Assembly (NCBI RefSeq): GCF_002583555.1
Contig: NZ_BEGX01000114.1
Span: 215,689 to 279,688, forward strand
DNA: 64,000 bases
Origin: Pseudonocardia sp. N23
GTDB lineage: Bacteria > Actinomycetota > Actinomycetes > Mycobacteriales > Pseudonocardiaceae
Reading direction: 5' to 3'
In this document: one piece after another, positions 25,246 through 34,743 of the stretch
How positions within the stretch are numbered: the stretch's first letter is position 1
Layout: every line of letters begins with the position of its first letter
Position numbers and translations under genes: made by a program
The notes under the pieces: model-generated
Database searches by the model: none
What the model saw: the letters and a program-made list of their open reading frames with translations, nothing else
Told to the model about the DNA's origin: nothing

Positions 25246-26819
25246 CGTCGGCCTGCGTGCGCGTCGTCGGGGCCGGGCTCCTCCGACCAGACGCCCTCGT
25301 CCCAGGGGTCCTCCTCGACGGCGGCGGACGGGGCGGGGTCGTCTGGGTCGTCGCCGAGGTCGGCCTCGGCCTCGGCGGCCAGCTCCTCGTCCGTGCGGTG
25401 GCGGCGGCGGTCGATGCGGGCCGCCTTGCGGACGTGGGCGCTGACGCGGTCGTTCTGGTCGAGACGCCGGTCGGTGCCGCGGCCGGACATCATCGTCGCC
25501 ACCCCGGCCGGTGTGCTCGGCTCCCACTCGAACGTGACGTCGCCGATCGTGACGTCGCAGCCGGGGACGGCACCCGCGGCGGCGAGGGCCTCCTCGACGC
25601 CGAGCCGGGCGAGCCGGTCGGCGAGGTACCCGATGGCCTCGTCGTTGGTGAAGTTCGTCTGCCGGATCCAGCGCTCGGGACGGGCCCCGCGGACGATGAA
25701 GCCGCCCTCGGACTCGGGATCGACGTCGACGGTGAAGCCGGAGTCGTCGACGGCCTGCGGGCGGATGACGATGCGCGTCGGCTCGGCGACGGGCTGCGCC
25801 GCCCGGTACTCGCGGACCTGCTCGGCCATCCCGAAGGACAGCTCACGCAGACCGGCGCGGCTGGCGGTGGAGATCGGGTAGATCGGCCAGCCGAACTCCG
25901 CGCTCAGGTCGGCGGTGACGATGTCGACGAGGTCGGCCGCGTCGGGCACGTCGATCTTGTTGAGCGCGATCAGCCGCGGCCGCGACGCGAGCTCGCCGCC
26001 GAGGGCCGGGGTGTAGCGGGAGAGCTCCTCCTCGAGGGCACGGACGTCGGCGACCGGGTCGCGACCGGGCTCGAACGTCGCGCAGTCGACGACGTGCACG
26101 AGCACCGAGCAGCGCTCGATGTGGCGCAGGAAGTCCAGACCCAGACCACGGCCCTCGGACGCGCCGGGGATGAGGCCGGGGACGTCGGCGACGGTGAACA
26201 CCGACTCCCCCGCGGTGACGACGCCCAGCTGCGGGACGAGGGTGGTGAACGGGTAGTCGGCGATCTTCGGGCGGGCCTGGGACAGGGCCGCGACCAGCGA
26301 CGACTTGCCCGCGGACGGGAACCCGACCAGGCCGACGTCGGCCATCGACCGCAGCTCGAGGACCAGGTCCAGGGCTTCGCCCTCCTCGCCGAGCAGGGCG
26401 AAGCCGGGGGCCTTGCGGGCGGCCGACGCGAGCGCCGCGTTCCCGAGCCCTCCGCGCCCGCCCTCGGCGGCGATGAACCGGGTACCGGCCCCGACGAGGT
26501 CGGCGACGATCTCACCGTCCTCGGTGAAGACGACGGTGCCGTCCGGGACGGCGAGCTCGAGGTCCTCGGCGTTGGCGCCCGCCCGGAAGCTCCCCTGGCC
26601 TTCCTTGCCGTGGCGCGCCTTGGCGTGCGGGCGGTGGTGGAAGTCGAGCAGGGTGTGCACCCCGGGGTCGACGACGAGCACGATCGAGCCACCACGGCCG
26701 CCGTTGCCGCCGTCGGGACCACCGAGCGGCTTGAACTTCTCCCGGTGGACCGAGGCGCACCCGTTGCCACCCGCACCGGCGATGGCGTGCAGCACGACCC
26801 GGTCGACGAACCGAGACAT
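25242..26819 (-). CDS. obg: Obg-family GTPase
   Basis: The 525-residue GTPase acts in ribosome large-subunit maturation and stress control. It has the glycine-rich Obg fold ([19 protein letters not shown], residues ~33-51, to about 157) and a G domain with Walker [10 protein letters not shown] (166-174), [16 protein letters not shown] and NKID. A C-terminal OCT domain ([25 protein letters not shown]) is followed by an acidic/basic tail of about 90 residues. It is separated from rpmA by a strong hairpin and is coupled to proB by an ATGA overlap. Confidence 0.97.
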   Translation of the reverse strand: MSRFVDRVVLHAIAGAGGNGCASVHREKFKPLGGPDGGNGGRGGSIVLVVDPGVHTLLDFHHRPHAKARHGKEGQGSFRAGANAEDLELAVPDGTVVFTEDGEIVADLVGAGTRFIAAEGGRGGLGNAALASAARKAPGFALLGEEGEALDLVLELRSMADVGLVGFPSAGKSSLVAALSQARPKIADYPFTTLVPQLGVVTAGESVFTVADVPGLIPGASEGRGLGLDFLRHIERCSVLVHVVDCATFEPGRDPVADVRALEEELSRYTPALGGELASRPRLIALNKIDVPDAADLVDIVTADLSAEFGWPIYPISTASRAGLRELSFGMAEQVREYRAAQPVAEPTRIVIRPQAVDDSGFTVDVDPESEGGFIVRGARPERWIRQTNFTNDEAIGYLADRLARLGVEEALAAAGAVPGCDVTIGDVTFEWEPSTPAGVATMMSGRGTDRRLDQNDRVSAHVRKAARIDRRRHRTDEELAAEAEADLGDDPDDPAPSAAVEEDPWDEGVWSEEPGPDDAHAGRR

Positions 26820-26854
26820 CTGACTTCTCCTACCTCATGGAACCCTCATGCAAC

Positions 26855-26895
26855 ACAGAACGGCGGGCCACCCGGAAGGGCGGCCCGCCGTCTGT
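26855..26895. terminator. strong hairpin between rpmA and obg
   Basis: ACAG plus ACGGCGGGCC (26855-26869, one bulged A) pairs with GGCCCGCCGT plus CTGT (26882-26895) across a 12-base loop. It lies 25 bases beyond the rpmA stop and 36 bases before the obg start, so it should terminate or attenuate rplU-rpmA transcription before obg. Confidence 0.75.
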
Positions 26896-26920
26896 AGGAA
26901 CGTTCGCGGTGGTGCAGGCC

Positions 26921-27184
26921 TCAGACGCTGACCGGGACCGGGACCACGTTGACGATCTTGCGACCGCGCTTGTAGCCGAACTCGACCGCACCCTCGACCA
27001 GGGCGAACAGCGTGTCGTCGCCACCGCGACCGACCCCGTCACCGGGGTGGAACTTGGTGCCGCGCTGGCGGATGAGGATCTCGCCCGCGTTGACGGTCTG
27101 GCCGCCGAACCGCTTGACGCCGAGCCGCTGAGCGTTGGAGTCACGCCCGTTGCGCGAGCTGGACGCACCCTTCTTGTGAGCCAT
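26921..27184 (-). CDS. rpmA: 50S ribosomal protein L27
   Basis: The 87-residue basic protein begins [29 protein letters not shown] and has [23 protein letters not shown], both diagnostic of L27. L27 reaches toward the peptidyl-transferase centre. It starts 12 bases after the rplU stop; this pair is nearly universal. No N-terminal cleavage extension like that of Firmicutes is present. Confidence 0.98.
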   Translation of the reverse strand: MAHKKGASSSRNGRDSNAQRLGVKRFGGQTVNAGEILIRQRGTKFHPGDGVGRGGDDTLFALVEGAVEFGYKRGRKIVNVVPVPVSV

Positions 27185-27196
27185 GTCCAGGTCTCC

Positions 27197-27505
27197 TTAC
27201 TTGCTGATCGCCGTGACCTGGACCTTCGTCAGCGGCTGACGATGGCCCTGACGCTTGTGGTACCCGGTCTTGTTCTTGAACTTGTGGATGCGGATCTTCG
27301 GGCCCTTGGTGTGCTCGACGACCGTGGCGGTCACCGAGGCCTTGGCCAACGCGTCCGCGTCGGTGGTGAGCTGGTCGCCGTCGACGAGCAGCAGGGCCGG
27401 CAGGCTGATCTCGGCGCCGGGCTCACCATTGATCTTCTCGACGGTGAGGACGTCGTCCACGGCCACCTTGTACTGCTTGCCGCCGGTCTTGACGATCGCG
27501 TACAT
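27197..27505 (-). CDS. rplU: 50S ribosomal protein L21
   Basis: The 102-residue protein begins [25 protein letters not shown] and ends [22 protein letters not shown], both standard L21 segments. The open frame extends 20 codons upstream, but the family start is at the ATG at 27505. A sigma70-like promoter lies about 100 bases upstream (27603-27632), leaving a leader of roughly 90 bases in which autogenous control is possible but no known motif was seen. Confidence 0.98.
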   Translation of the reverse strand: MYAIVKTGGKQYKVAVDDVLTVEKINGEPGAEISLPALLLVDGDQLTTDADALAKASVTATVVEHTKGPKIRIHKFKNKTGYHKRQGHRQPLTKVQVTAISK

Positions 27506-27602
27506 CGTTGACGCACGACTCCTGAATATCGGGGGACTCGAGGCACGCTGCGTGCGCGCCGCCACATCCCGTCGACAGGCGCGGGCGCGGCTCCGATGTC
27601 CC

Positions 27603-27632
27603 AGGGTACGGAACTGGATTTCCCAGGGTCAA
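27603..27632 (-). promoter_or_regulatory. predicted promoter of rplU-rpmA
   Basis: On the minus strand TTGACC (27632-27627) and TACCCT (27608-27603) are separated by 18 bases, close to consensus for a housekeeping sigma factor. Transcription would start near 27596. The -35 begins right behind a small hairpin that follows the rne stop. Confidence 0.6.
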
Positions 27633-27646
27633 ACCGGGTCCCCGGT
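27632..27646 (-). terminator. small hairpin after rne
   Basis: ACCGG and CCGGT on the minus strand form a 5-bp stem with a 4-base loop directly after the rne TAG, followed by TTTG. It is weak; termination of rne transcripts here is plausible, not certain. Confidence 0.35.
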
Positions 27647-30600
27647 CTACTCCTCGGCCCCGGCGGGCGGACCCGCCGGACGTGATGCGGTACGCCGCTG
27701 CCTGCGCGGACGTGCCTCGGTGACGGGCTCGGGCTGCGGCGGCACCGTCACCGGGACCGCAGCAGCCTCCTCCGTCGCGGGTGCGGGCACCGGCGCGGTG
27801 ATGACGGCCGCGGCCGCCCCGCTCGGCGATCCCGCGGTGCGGGTGACACGGCCCCGGCGGCGACGCGGACGCCCGCCCGGGTCGGCGGTCTCCTCGTCGT
27901 CGTGCGGCGCGACACCGTTGGCCGCTCCGCCGGGTGCGGCACCGTTGCCGGCGGCAGTGCCGGCCGGCACGTCGCTGTGCGACGTGCCGCGTCCGTCGAG
28001 CGCCGCCGGGGCGGCACCGTTGCGATCCGGGGCGCCGTTGCGCCCGGCGTGACCGGCGACGGCAACGGGGGTGTCGTCGGTCGTGGCCGGAGCAGACGCG
28101 AGCGGCGCCTCGTCGGCAGCCGCGACACCGGCGACGGCCGCGTCGACGGGCTCGGGAGTCGCCCCGGACGTCCCGGTGGACGTCCCGGTGGGCGTCTCGG
28201 CCGCCGGCTCGGTGACCGGCCCGGCGGGTGACGCGGCAGCGGACCCACGACGGGCCCGGACCCGGCGGGACCGGCCCCGCGGGGCCTCGACCTCCGCGAC
28301 CGGTGCGTCCGCCACAGCGACCTCGGAGACCTCCGGAACCTCGGCTCCCGCGGAGACCCCGGCGGCCTCGGAGACCACAGCGGCCTGGGAGACCACAGCG
28401 GCCTGGGAGACCACAGCGGCCTGGGACGCAGGGGCCTCGGACGCAGGGGCCTCGGACGCAGGGGCCTCGGACGCAGGGAGCTCGGACACAACCGCAGGCG
28501 CCGGAGCGCCGTCCGGGTCGTCGGCACCCGCGAGCCGCAGCGCGGGCGGCTCGGCCGCCGCGCCCTTGGCATCGGACGCGATCGAGGCAGCCACGGCGGC
28601 GATCGCGTCCGAGGCCACGTGCCGCTCCTCGCCCTGCTCCTGGTGCGCGTCGTCGCGACGGTTGCGGTTGCGGCCGCGACGGCCCTCCCGCTCGTTCTGC
28701 GCCCCCTTCTGGTCGTGCTTGTGGTCGCTCCTCGACTCGCCGTTGTCGGTCGACACGATCACGCCACGGCCGCGGCAGTGCTCGCAGGGCGTGGAGAAGT
28801 GCTCCAGCAGCCCGCCGCCGACGCGCTTGCGCGTCATCTGCACCAGCCCCAGCGAGGTCACCTCGGCCACCTGGTGGCGGGTGCGGTCGCGGGCCAGGCA
28901 CTCGGTCAGCCTGCGCAGCACCAGGTCGCGGTTGGCCTCGAGCACCATGTCGATGAAGTCGACGACGATGATGCCGCCGATGTCGCGCAGCCGCAGCTGA
29001 CGGACGATCTCCTCGGCCGCCTCCAGGTTGTTGCGGGTGACGGTCTCCTCGAGGTTGCCGCCGGACCCGGTGAACTTCCCGGTGTTGACGTCGACGACCG
29101 TCATCGCCTCGGTGCGGTCGATCACCAGGGTGCCGCCGGAGGGCAGCCACACCTTGCGGTCGAGCGCCTTGAGCAGCTGCTCGTCGACCCGGAACTCGGT
29201 GAACACGTCACCGGGGCCGGTGTGGCGGTGCAGCCGCTCGGACAGCTCCGGGGCGACGTGGCGGATGTAGTTGGAGACGGTCTCCCACGCGTCGTCACCG
29301 GAGACGACCAGGCGGGTGAAGTCCTCGTTGAACTGGTCGCGGACGACCTTGACCAGCAGGTCCGGCTCCTCGTAGAGCAGCGCGGGCGCCTTCACCCGGC
29401 CCGGACCGGTGGTGTCGGCCTTGGTCTTGACGACGTCCCACTGCGCCTGCAGGCGGCGGACATCGCGCTCCAGGGCCTCCTGGGTCACACCCTCGGACGC
29501 GGTCCGGATGATCACCCCGGCCTCGGACGGGACGATCTCCTTGAGCATGTCCTTGAGCCGCTTGCGCTCGGTGTCGGGCAGCTTGCGGCTGATGCCGGCG
29601 GTGCCGCCGGACGGGACGTAGACCAGGAAGCGCCCGGCCAGGCTGATCTGCGTGGTCAGCCGGGCACCCTTGTGCCCGATCGGGTCCTTGGTGACCTGGA
29701 CGAGGACGCTGTCGCCGGTGGACAGGGCCTGCTCGATGCGACGGGCCTTGCCGTTGAGGCCGGCGGCGTCCCAGTCGACCTCGCCGGCGTAGAGCACGGC
29801 GTTGCGGCCACGACCGATGTCGACGAACGCCGCCTCCATGCTGGGCAGCACGTTCTGCACGCGGCCCAGGTGGATGTTGCCCACCATCGACGAGCCCGAA
29901 GGGCCGTTGCCGTCGGCGGTGCCGCCCGCGACGAAATGCTCGACGAGCACATCGTCCTCGAGGACGGCGATCTCGATGCGGTCGCCGTGCTCGCGGACGA
30001 CCATCGAGCGGTCGACGGACTCGCGGCGGGCCAGGAACTCGGCCTCGGTGAGGATCGGGACGCGACGGCGGCCGGCGTCGCGGCCGTCGCGGCGGCGCTG
30101 GCGCTTGGCCTCGAGCCGGGTCGAGCCGCGGACGCTCTGGACGCCGTCGGAGGCCTCGTCGTCGTTGCCGCGCTCGCGGGGGGCGCGGACGCGGGTGACG
30201 GTGCCGGGCGGGTCGTCGGAGGACGAGTCGGAGTCGTCGCCGCTGCCACGGCGGCGACGGCGGCGACGCCGGCGGCGCGAGCTGCCCGCGTCGTCCGAGG
30301 CCTCGTCGGAGTCGTCCTCGTCGTCGTCGGAGTCGTCCTCGGACGACGAGTCCTGGGACGTCGGGTCGTCGCCGGCGGCCGGGTCGTCGGACGGGCCGCC
30401 GGTCGCGGCGTCGGTGTCGTCGTCGGAGCCGTCGCCGTTCTCGGCGTCGGACCCCTTGCCGCGGCCGCGGCCACGACGGCCACGACGCCGGCGCCTGCGG
30501 CCCGCACCGTCCTCGTCGTCGCCGTCGGAGTCGTCCGCGCCGTCGGCCGTGTCGTCGGCGGAGTCGTCCGTCCGGTCGTCGGCGGTGTCATCGGACGGGT

Positions 30601-31174
30601 CGGCGATGTCGTCGGCGGCGTCGTCCGCGTCGGTCACGGCGTCGTCGGTCGGGTCCTCGGCGGCGGCGTCCGGACCCGTGCTGTGGGCGGGCGTCACGAC
30701 GCGGAACGGGTCGGCGGCGTCGGGGGCCGTCGACGCGGCCCGGGCGCGCCGGGTGGCGCGGCGCTCGGCCGCAGGGGCCTGGAACACCGGGGCGGCGAAC
30801 AGTGGCGGCGGCGCGGCGGCCTCGCTCACGGGCGCGGCCGGGGCCGGCTCCGTGAGCAGGCCGGCCGGGATGTCGGGCAGCGCAGGCGCGGGGACCGTCG
30901 TCGTCGCGTCCTCGTAGGCGTCGTCGACGACAGCGGTCTCGTCCTCGGCGCCCGCATCGGGCAGCAGCGCCGTGACGACCCGCTCCGCGAGCGACCGGTC
31001 GACGCTCGACTGCGGGCTGCGCACCTCGGCGCCCAGCTCCGACAGGGTCGCGAGCACCTCGCGGCTGGTACGTCCGATCAGCTTGGCCAGGGCGTGCACC
31101 CGCAGCTTGGCGGGCAGATCGGCCAGCACGGACGGCCCGCCGGTGCTACCGGCGGGCGCATCGTTGTTCGACAT
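27647..31174 (-). CDS. rne: RNase E/G family endoribonuclease
   Basis: The 1175-residue protein has the catalytic core in its middle: an S1-type RNA-binding segment (GNIHLGRVQNVLPSMEAAFVDIGRGRNAVLYAGEV) and the DNase-I-like region with TLVIDRTEAMTVVDVNTGKFTG. A zinc-link CxxC follows in STPCEHCRGRG. RNase E starts decay and processing of many RNAs. The core is flanked by long disordered arms: about 370 residues of alternating acidic (DDDTAD-type) and Arg-rich (RRRRRGRRGRGRG) text at the N-terminus, and about 330 Ala/Pro/Glu-rich residues at the C-terminus containing two tandem-repeat tracts. Such arms usually bind RNA, the membrane or degradosome partners. The core-in-the-middle layout is normal for actinobacteria. 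Confidence 0.95.
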   Translation of the reverse strand: MSNNDAPAGSTGGPSVLADLPAKLRVHALAKLIGRTSREVLATLSELGAEVRSPQSSVDRSLAERVVTALLPDAGAEDETAVVDDAYEDATTTVPAPALPDIPAGLLTEPAPAAPVSEAAAPPPLFAAPVFQAPAAERRATRRARAASTAPDAADPFRVVTPAHSTGPDAAAEDPTDDAVTDADDAADDIADPSDDTADDRTDDSADDTADGADDSDGDDEDGAGRRRRRRGRRGRGRGKGSDAENGDGSDDDTDAATGGPSDDPAAGDDPTSQDSSSEDDSDDDEDDSDEASDDAGSSRRRRRRRRRRGSGDDSDSSSDDPPGTVTRVRAPRERGNDDEASDGVQSVRGSTRLEAKRQRRRDGRDAGRRRVPILTEAEFLARRESVDRSMVVREHGDRIEIAVLEDDVLVEHFVAGGTADGNGPSGSSMVGNIHLGRVQNVLPSMEAAFVDIGRGRNAVLYAGEVDWDAAGLNGKARRIEQALSTGDSVLVQVTKDPIGHKGARLTTQISLAGRFLVYVPSGGTAGISRKLPDTERKRLKDMLKEIVPSEAGVIIRTASEGVTQEALERDVRRLQAQWDVVKTKADTTGPGRVKAPALLYEEPDLLVKVVRDQFNEDFTRLVVSGDDAWETVSNYIRHVAPELSERLHRHTGPGDVFTEFRVDEQLLKALDRKVWLPSGGTLVIDRTEAMTVVDVNTGKFTGSGGNLEETVTRNNLEAAEEIVRQLRLRDIGGIIVVDFIDMVLEANRDLVLRRLTECLARDRTRHQVAEVTSLGLVQMTRKRVGGGLLEHFSTPCEHCRGRGVIVSTDNGESRSDHKHDQKGAQNEREGRRGRNRNRRDDAHQEQGEERHVASDAIAAVAASIASDAKGAAAEPPALRLAGADDPDGAPAPAVVSELPASEAPASEAPASEAPASQAAVVSQAAVVSQAAVVSEAAGVSAGAEVPEVSEVAVADAPVAEVEAPRGRSRRVRARRGSAAASPAGPVTEPAAETPTGTSTGTSGATPEPVDAAVAGVAAADEAPLASAPATTDDTPVAVAGHAGRNGAPDRNGAAPAALDGRGTSHSDVPAGTAAGNGAAPGGAANGVAPHDDEETADPGGRPRRRRGRVTRTAGSPSGAAAAVITAPVPAPATEEAAAVPVTVPPQPEPVTEARPRRQRRTASRPAGPPAGAEE
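28363..28428. repeat. 18-bp tandem repeat within rne C-terminal arm
   Basis: CGGCCTGGGAGACCACAG occurs twice perfectly (28381-28416), with a one-mismatch copy before (28363-28380) and a partial copy after. On the coding strand it adds QAAVVS units to the disordered tail. Unit length is a multiple of three, so copy-number change keeps the frame. Confidence 0.9.
28424..28483. repeat. 15-bp tandem repeat within rne C-terminal arm
   Basis: GGACGCAGGGGCCTC is present in three perfect copies plus a fourth with one change. It abuts the 18-bp repeat. It encodes repeated ASEAP units; again the unit is a multiple of three. Confidence 0.9.
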
Positions 31175-31340
31175 TCAGCTCCTTCGCCCCCGGGCGCCTC
31201 CTGGTGAGGGGGCGGCCGCGCAGGGGCCATGCGTCATTCGTTCTCTCCCCACGCGGTGCGCGGGGAGCAATCCTCAGCTGCGGTGAATCTCGACGGCGGC
31301 CGAGACACGGCGCAGGGGGCGCCGCTTCACGTCGAGCCGC

Positions 31341-32126
31341 TCAGATCTGGGCGGTGACCCGGTCCGAGCCGAGCGGATCGGCGAGGTGTCCCGAGTCGTC
31401 GAGCAGTCCCTGCGCCATCCGGGTCGCCCTCGCGGGGACCGGCGGCGTGAGGCCTGCGACAACGTCGAGCGCACCCAACACGTCGTCGGGTCGAACGGCG
31501 GGTGTCGTCTGCCGTACGACCACGGTCAGTATCGCACAGCCCGCAACCGCTGCGGCGCCACTCACGAGCCCGGGACCGTTGCTCGCGGTCACGACGGTGG
31601 CGCTGACCAGGGCTTTGCGTACGTCGATCTGTTTGCGACCCGACGGCGTGACACGCTCGATGACGACGGACTCCTCCGCCAGCAGCGCGTCGACCGCCGC
31701 GCGCAGGTCGGCCTCGGCGACCCCCGGCAGCTCGATCGCCCAGCGCGTCGCGTCGATCCGGTCGGCCAGCGCCGGTGGCGATGCCACGACGGCCTCCAGC
31801 ACGTCGAGACCGGACGGCAGGGCCCGGTCGAGCGCGTCGACCAGCACCGCCGGGTCGACCTCGCGGGTCAGGCCGATCTCGAGGTACTCGGCCTCGCTGG
31901 CCGTGCCGGTGGGCGCGGCGCCGATCCAGGACAGCCGCGGGTGCGGGCTGAACCCGTGCGAGTGCGACACCGGGACCCCCGCGCGGCGCACCGCACGTTC
32001 GAACGCCCGGGCGATGTCGCGGTGCGACAGGAAGCGCAGCCGGCCCCGCTTGGCGAAGCGCAGCCGAATCCGCTGCACCGTCGGGGGTGCCGGGTTCGCC
32101 GCCTCGCCGGGCCGCACGCGCGCCAT
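31341..32126 (-). CDS. TIGR03936/DUF2344 radical-SAM-associated protein
   Basis: The 261-residue protein has the DUF2344 block RIRLRFAKRGRLRFLSHRDIARAFERAVRRAGVPVSHSHGFSPHPRLSW, which defines this family. It is nearly always encoded beside, or fused to, a B12-binding radical SAM enzyme of the TIGR03960 type; that partner is one gene upstream here (32699-34657). The pair is thought to act together, and a tRNA- or ribosome-linked modification has been suggested, but the reaction is not known to me. The short GNAT gene lies between the two. The 3' end lies 167 bases from the rne start. Confidence 0.88.
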   Translation of the reverse strand: MARVRPGEAANPAPPTVQRIRLRFAKRGRLRFLSHRDIARAFERAVRRAGVPVSHSHGFSPHPRLSWIGAAPTGTASEAEYLEIGLTREVDPAVLVDALDRALPSGLDVLEAVVASPPALADRIDATRWAIELPGVAEADLRAAVDALLAEESVVIERVTPSGRKQIDVRKALVSATVVTASNGPGLVSGAAAVAGCAILTVVVRQTTPAVRPDDVLGALDVVAGLTPPVPARATRMAQGLLDDSGHLADPLGSDRVTAQI

Positions 32127-32154
32127 ACCCGCAAGGGTACGGAGGTGGCGCCGG

Positions 32155-32706
32155 TCAGCCCGGATCCGGGGCGGCGAAGGGGTCGAGCACCAGCAGCGTC
32201 TCCCCCGCGGGCGCGAACCCGGCCCGCCGGTAGAACGACGCGCTGCCCGCCGTCGGCGCGAGCATCAGCCGCCGGTAGCGACGCTCCCCCGCGTGGTCGA
32301 CGGCCGCCTCCAGCAGGGCGCGCGGGACGCCCCGGTCGGCGAACCCGGCCAGCACGAACGCGTTCCCGACCTGCCCGACCCGGCCACCTCGTGACCCCGG
32401 CCGCGGCATGGACACGATCTCGACGACGTTGATCGACCCGATCGGCGTCCAGCCCGCCCGGTCGGACCCGACCTCGGCGAGCCAGAACGTCCGTCGTGGC
32501 TGCTCGGTGCGCCACCACTGCGCGAAGGCGGCCTCGAACCCCGGGTCGTCGACGGGTGCGCCCGCCCGCTCCTCCAGCCACGCGCGGCGCAGCGCGGCGA
32601 GCGCCTCGACGTCGCGCTCGTCGGCGACCCGCACGACGAACTCCGGCCGCGCCGCCGAGCCCGGCCCCCAGGAGCCGGACGCGGGGGCCGATGCGGGCTC
32701 AGGCAC
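32155..32706 (-). CDS. GNAT-family N-acetyltransferase
   Basis: The 183-residue protein has the GNAT fold: FVVRVADERDVEALAALRRAWLEE at the start. The acetyl-CoA-binding region VGNAFVLAGFADRGVPRALLEAAVDHAGERRYRRLML is a variant of the Q/RxxGxG/A loop. LAPTAGSASFYRRAGF is the usual C-terminal block. Its start overlaps the stop of the radical SAM gene by 8 bases, and its stop lies 28 bases before the DUF2344 gene, so all three are probably one transcript. The substrate is unknown; the loop lacks the canonical final glycine, so activity is not certain. Confidence 0.82.
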   Translation of the reverse strand: MPEPASAPASGSWGPGSAARPEFVVRVADERDVEALAALRRAWLEERAGAPVDDPGFEAAFAQWWRTEQPRRTFWLAEVGSDRAGWTPIGSINVVEIVSMPRPGSRGGRVGQVGNAFVLAGFADRGVPRALLEAAVDHAGERRYRRLMLAPTAGSASFYRRAGFAPAGETLLVLDPFAAPDPG

Positions 32707-34657
32707 TCCCGAACCGGTTCCCGCCGACGGGGTTCGCGACCGTCAGCGGGAGCAGCTGCGTCCCGGTCGGGCCCACCTGAATGTCCTGGCCCGTCGACGG
32801 GCACACACCGCAGTCGAAGCACGGCGTCCAGCGGCAGTCGTCCTGCTCGCCGCCGGCGAGGGCCTCCTGCCAGTCGTCCCACAGCCAGTCGCGCTCCAGG
32901 CCGGAGTCGAGGTGGTCCCAGGGCAGGACCTCGTCGCGCTCGCGCTCCCGGGTGGTGAACCAGTCCAGCGACACCCCGAGCGGGCCGAGCTCGGCCTCGG
33001 CCGCGCCGGTCCAGCGTTCGAAGGAGAAGTGCTCGCTCCAGCCGTCGAACCGGCCGCCCTCGCGCCACACCCGCTCGACGACCCGGCCGACGCGCCGATC
33101 GCCCCGGGCGAGCAGGCCTTCGATCAGTGACGGCTTGCCGTCGTGATAGCGCATGCCGATGTTGCGGCCCAGCCGCCGGTCCGAGTTGACGGCCTCACGC
33201 AGCTTGCGCAGCCGCTCGTCGACGACGTCGGGGTGGGCCTGCGGGGCCCACTGGAACGGGGTGTGCGGCTTGGGGACGAAACCGCCGATCGAGATGGTGC
33301 AGCGGACGTCGTTGTGCCCCGACGCCGCCCGCCCGGCCTTGATGACCCGGTGCGCCATCCCGGCGATCTCGAGGACGTCCTCGTCCTCCTCGGTGGGCAG
33401 GCCGCACATGAAGTAGAGCTTCACCTGTCGCCAGCCCTGCGCGAACGCCTCGGACACCGTCCGGATGAGGTCCTCCTCGGACACCATCTTGTTGATGACG
33501 CGCCGGATGCGCTCCGACCCGCCCTCGGGGGCGAACGTCAGCCCGGAGCGGCGGCCGTTGCGGGAGATCTCGTTGGCCAGGTCGATGTTGAAGGCGTCGA
33601 CACGGGTCGAGGGCAGCGACAGCGAGGTGTTGGAACCCTCGTAGCGGTCGGCGAGCCCCTTGGTGATCTCGGCGATCTCGGAGTGGTCGGCGCTCGACAG
33701 CGACAGCAGGCCGACCTCGTCGAAACCGCTGGCGCGCACGGCCGAGTCGACCATCGCGCCGATGCCCTCCAGCGACCGCTCCCGGACCGGCCGGGTGATC
33801 ATCCCGGCCTGGCAGAAGCGGCAGCCGCGGGTGCAGCCCCGGAAGATCTCGACGCTCGCCCGCTCGTGGACCGTCTCGGCCAGCGGGACCAGCGGCGCCT
33901 TGGGGTAGGGCCAGTCGTCGAGGTCTCGGGTGGTGCGCTTCTGCACGCTGCGCGGCACCCGCGGGTCGGCGGGCTCCACCGCGGCGATGGCACCGTCGGC
34001 GTCGTAGGTGACGTCGTAGAGGCCGGGGACGTAGCAGCCGTCGGTGCCGGCGAGTCGCAGCAACAGCTCCCGGCGCCCGCCCGGGCCGCCCTCGGCCTTC
34101 CACGCAGCGACGACGTCGGTGATGTCGCCGACGACCTCCTCACCGTCGCCGAGCGCGACGACGTCGACGAAGTCGGCCATCGGCTCGGGGTTGAACGCGG
34201 CGTGCCCACCCATCAGGACGACCGGATGGGTCTCGTCGCGGTCGACGGTGTGCAGTGGGATGCCCGCGAGGTCGAGCGTCGTCAGCAGGTTGGTGTAGCC
34301 GAGCTCGGTGGAGAAGCTGACGCCGAGGACGTCGAAGTCCCCGACGGGGCGGTGCCCGTCGACGGTGAACGCCGGCACCCGGTGCTCGCGCATCAGGGCC
34401 TCGAGGTCGGGCCACACCGCGTAGCAGCGTTCGGCCAGCGCGTCCGGGCGCTCGTTGAGGACCTCGTAGAGGATCATGATGCCCTGGTTGGGCAGCCCCA
34501 CCTCGTAGGCGTCGGGGTACATCAACGCCCAGCGGACCGGCGTCGCGTCCCACTCGTCCTCGTCTGCCACCTGGGCGTTGAGCTCGCCGCCGACGTACTG
34601 CACCGGCTTGGAGACGCGGGGCAGCAGCGGTTCGAGGTCGGGGAACACGGAGGTCAC
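32699..34657 (-). CDS. TIGR03960-type B12-binding radical SAM protein
   Basis: The 652-residue protein has an N-terminal B12-binding-like domain (GDFDVLGVSFSTELGYTNLL, VVLMGGHAAFNPEP). The radical SAM core carries the 4Fe-4S motif C-x3-C-x2-C in FRGCTRGCRFCQAG, then SLPSTRVDAFNIDLA and KLYFMCGLPTEEDED. A C-terminal cysteine cluster CFDCGVCPSTG may hold a second iron-sulfur site. The GTG at 34657 (MTSVFPDLEPLLPRVSKP) is chosen because the family starts there. It partners with the DUF2344 protein downstream. The reaction is undetermined; methylthiolation or tRNA modification are guesses. Confidence 0.9.
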   Translation of the reverse strand: MTSVFPDLEPLLPRVSKPVQYVGGELNAQVADEDEWDATPVRWALMYPDAYEVGLPNQGIMILYEVLNERPDALAERCYAVWPDLEALMREHRVPAFTVDGHRPVGDFDVLGVSFSTELGYTNLLTTLDLAGIPLHTVDRDETHPVVLMGGHAAFNPEPMADFVDVVALGDGEEVVGDITDVVAAWKAEGGPGGRRELLLRLAGTDGCYVPGLYDVTYDADGAIAAVEPADPRVPRSVQKRTTRDLDDWPYPKAPLVPLAETVHERASVEIFRGCTRGCRFCQAGMITRPVRERSLEGIGAMVDSAVRASGFDEVGLLSLSSADHSEIAEITKGLADRYEGSNTSLSLPSTRVDAFNIDLANEISRNGRRSGLTFAPEGGSERIRRVINKMVSEEDLIRTVSEAFAQGWRQVKLYFMCGLPTEEDEDVLEIAGMAHRVIKAGRAASGHNDVRCTISIGGFVPKPHTPFQWAPQAHPDVVDERLRKLREAVNSDRRLGRNIGMRYHDGKPSLIEGLLARGDRRVGRVVERVWREGGRFDGWSEHFSFERWTGAAEAELGPLGVSLDWFTTRERERDEVLPWDHLDSGLERDWLWDDWQEALAGGEQDDCRWTPCFDCGVCPSTGQDIQVGPTGTQLLPLTVANPVGGNRFGSA

Positions 34658-34743
34658 GCAACGCGAGGGTAGTCGCGTGGCCCGTGGGGCGACGCCGCCG
34701 CCCCCGAGGCCTGTGCGCATGCGAACGCGCGACTGCGGTCCGG

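Noticed and set aside
28619-31207. An 862-codon + strand frame antisense to rne
   Set aside because: Its composition mirrors the disordered rne arms; no start signal or domain.
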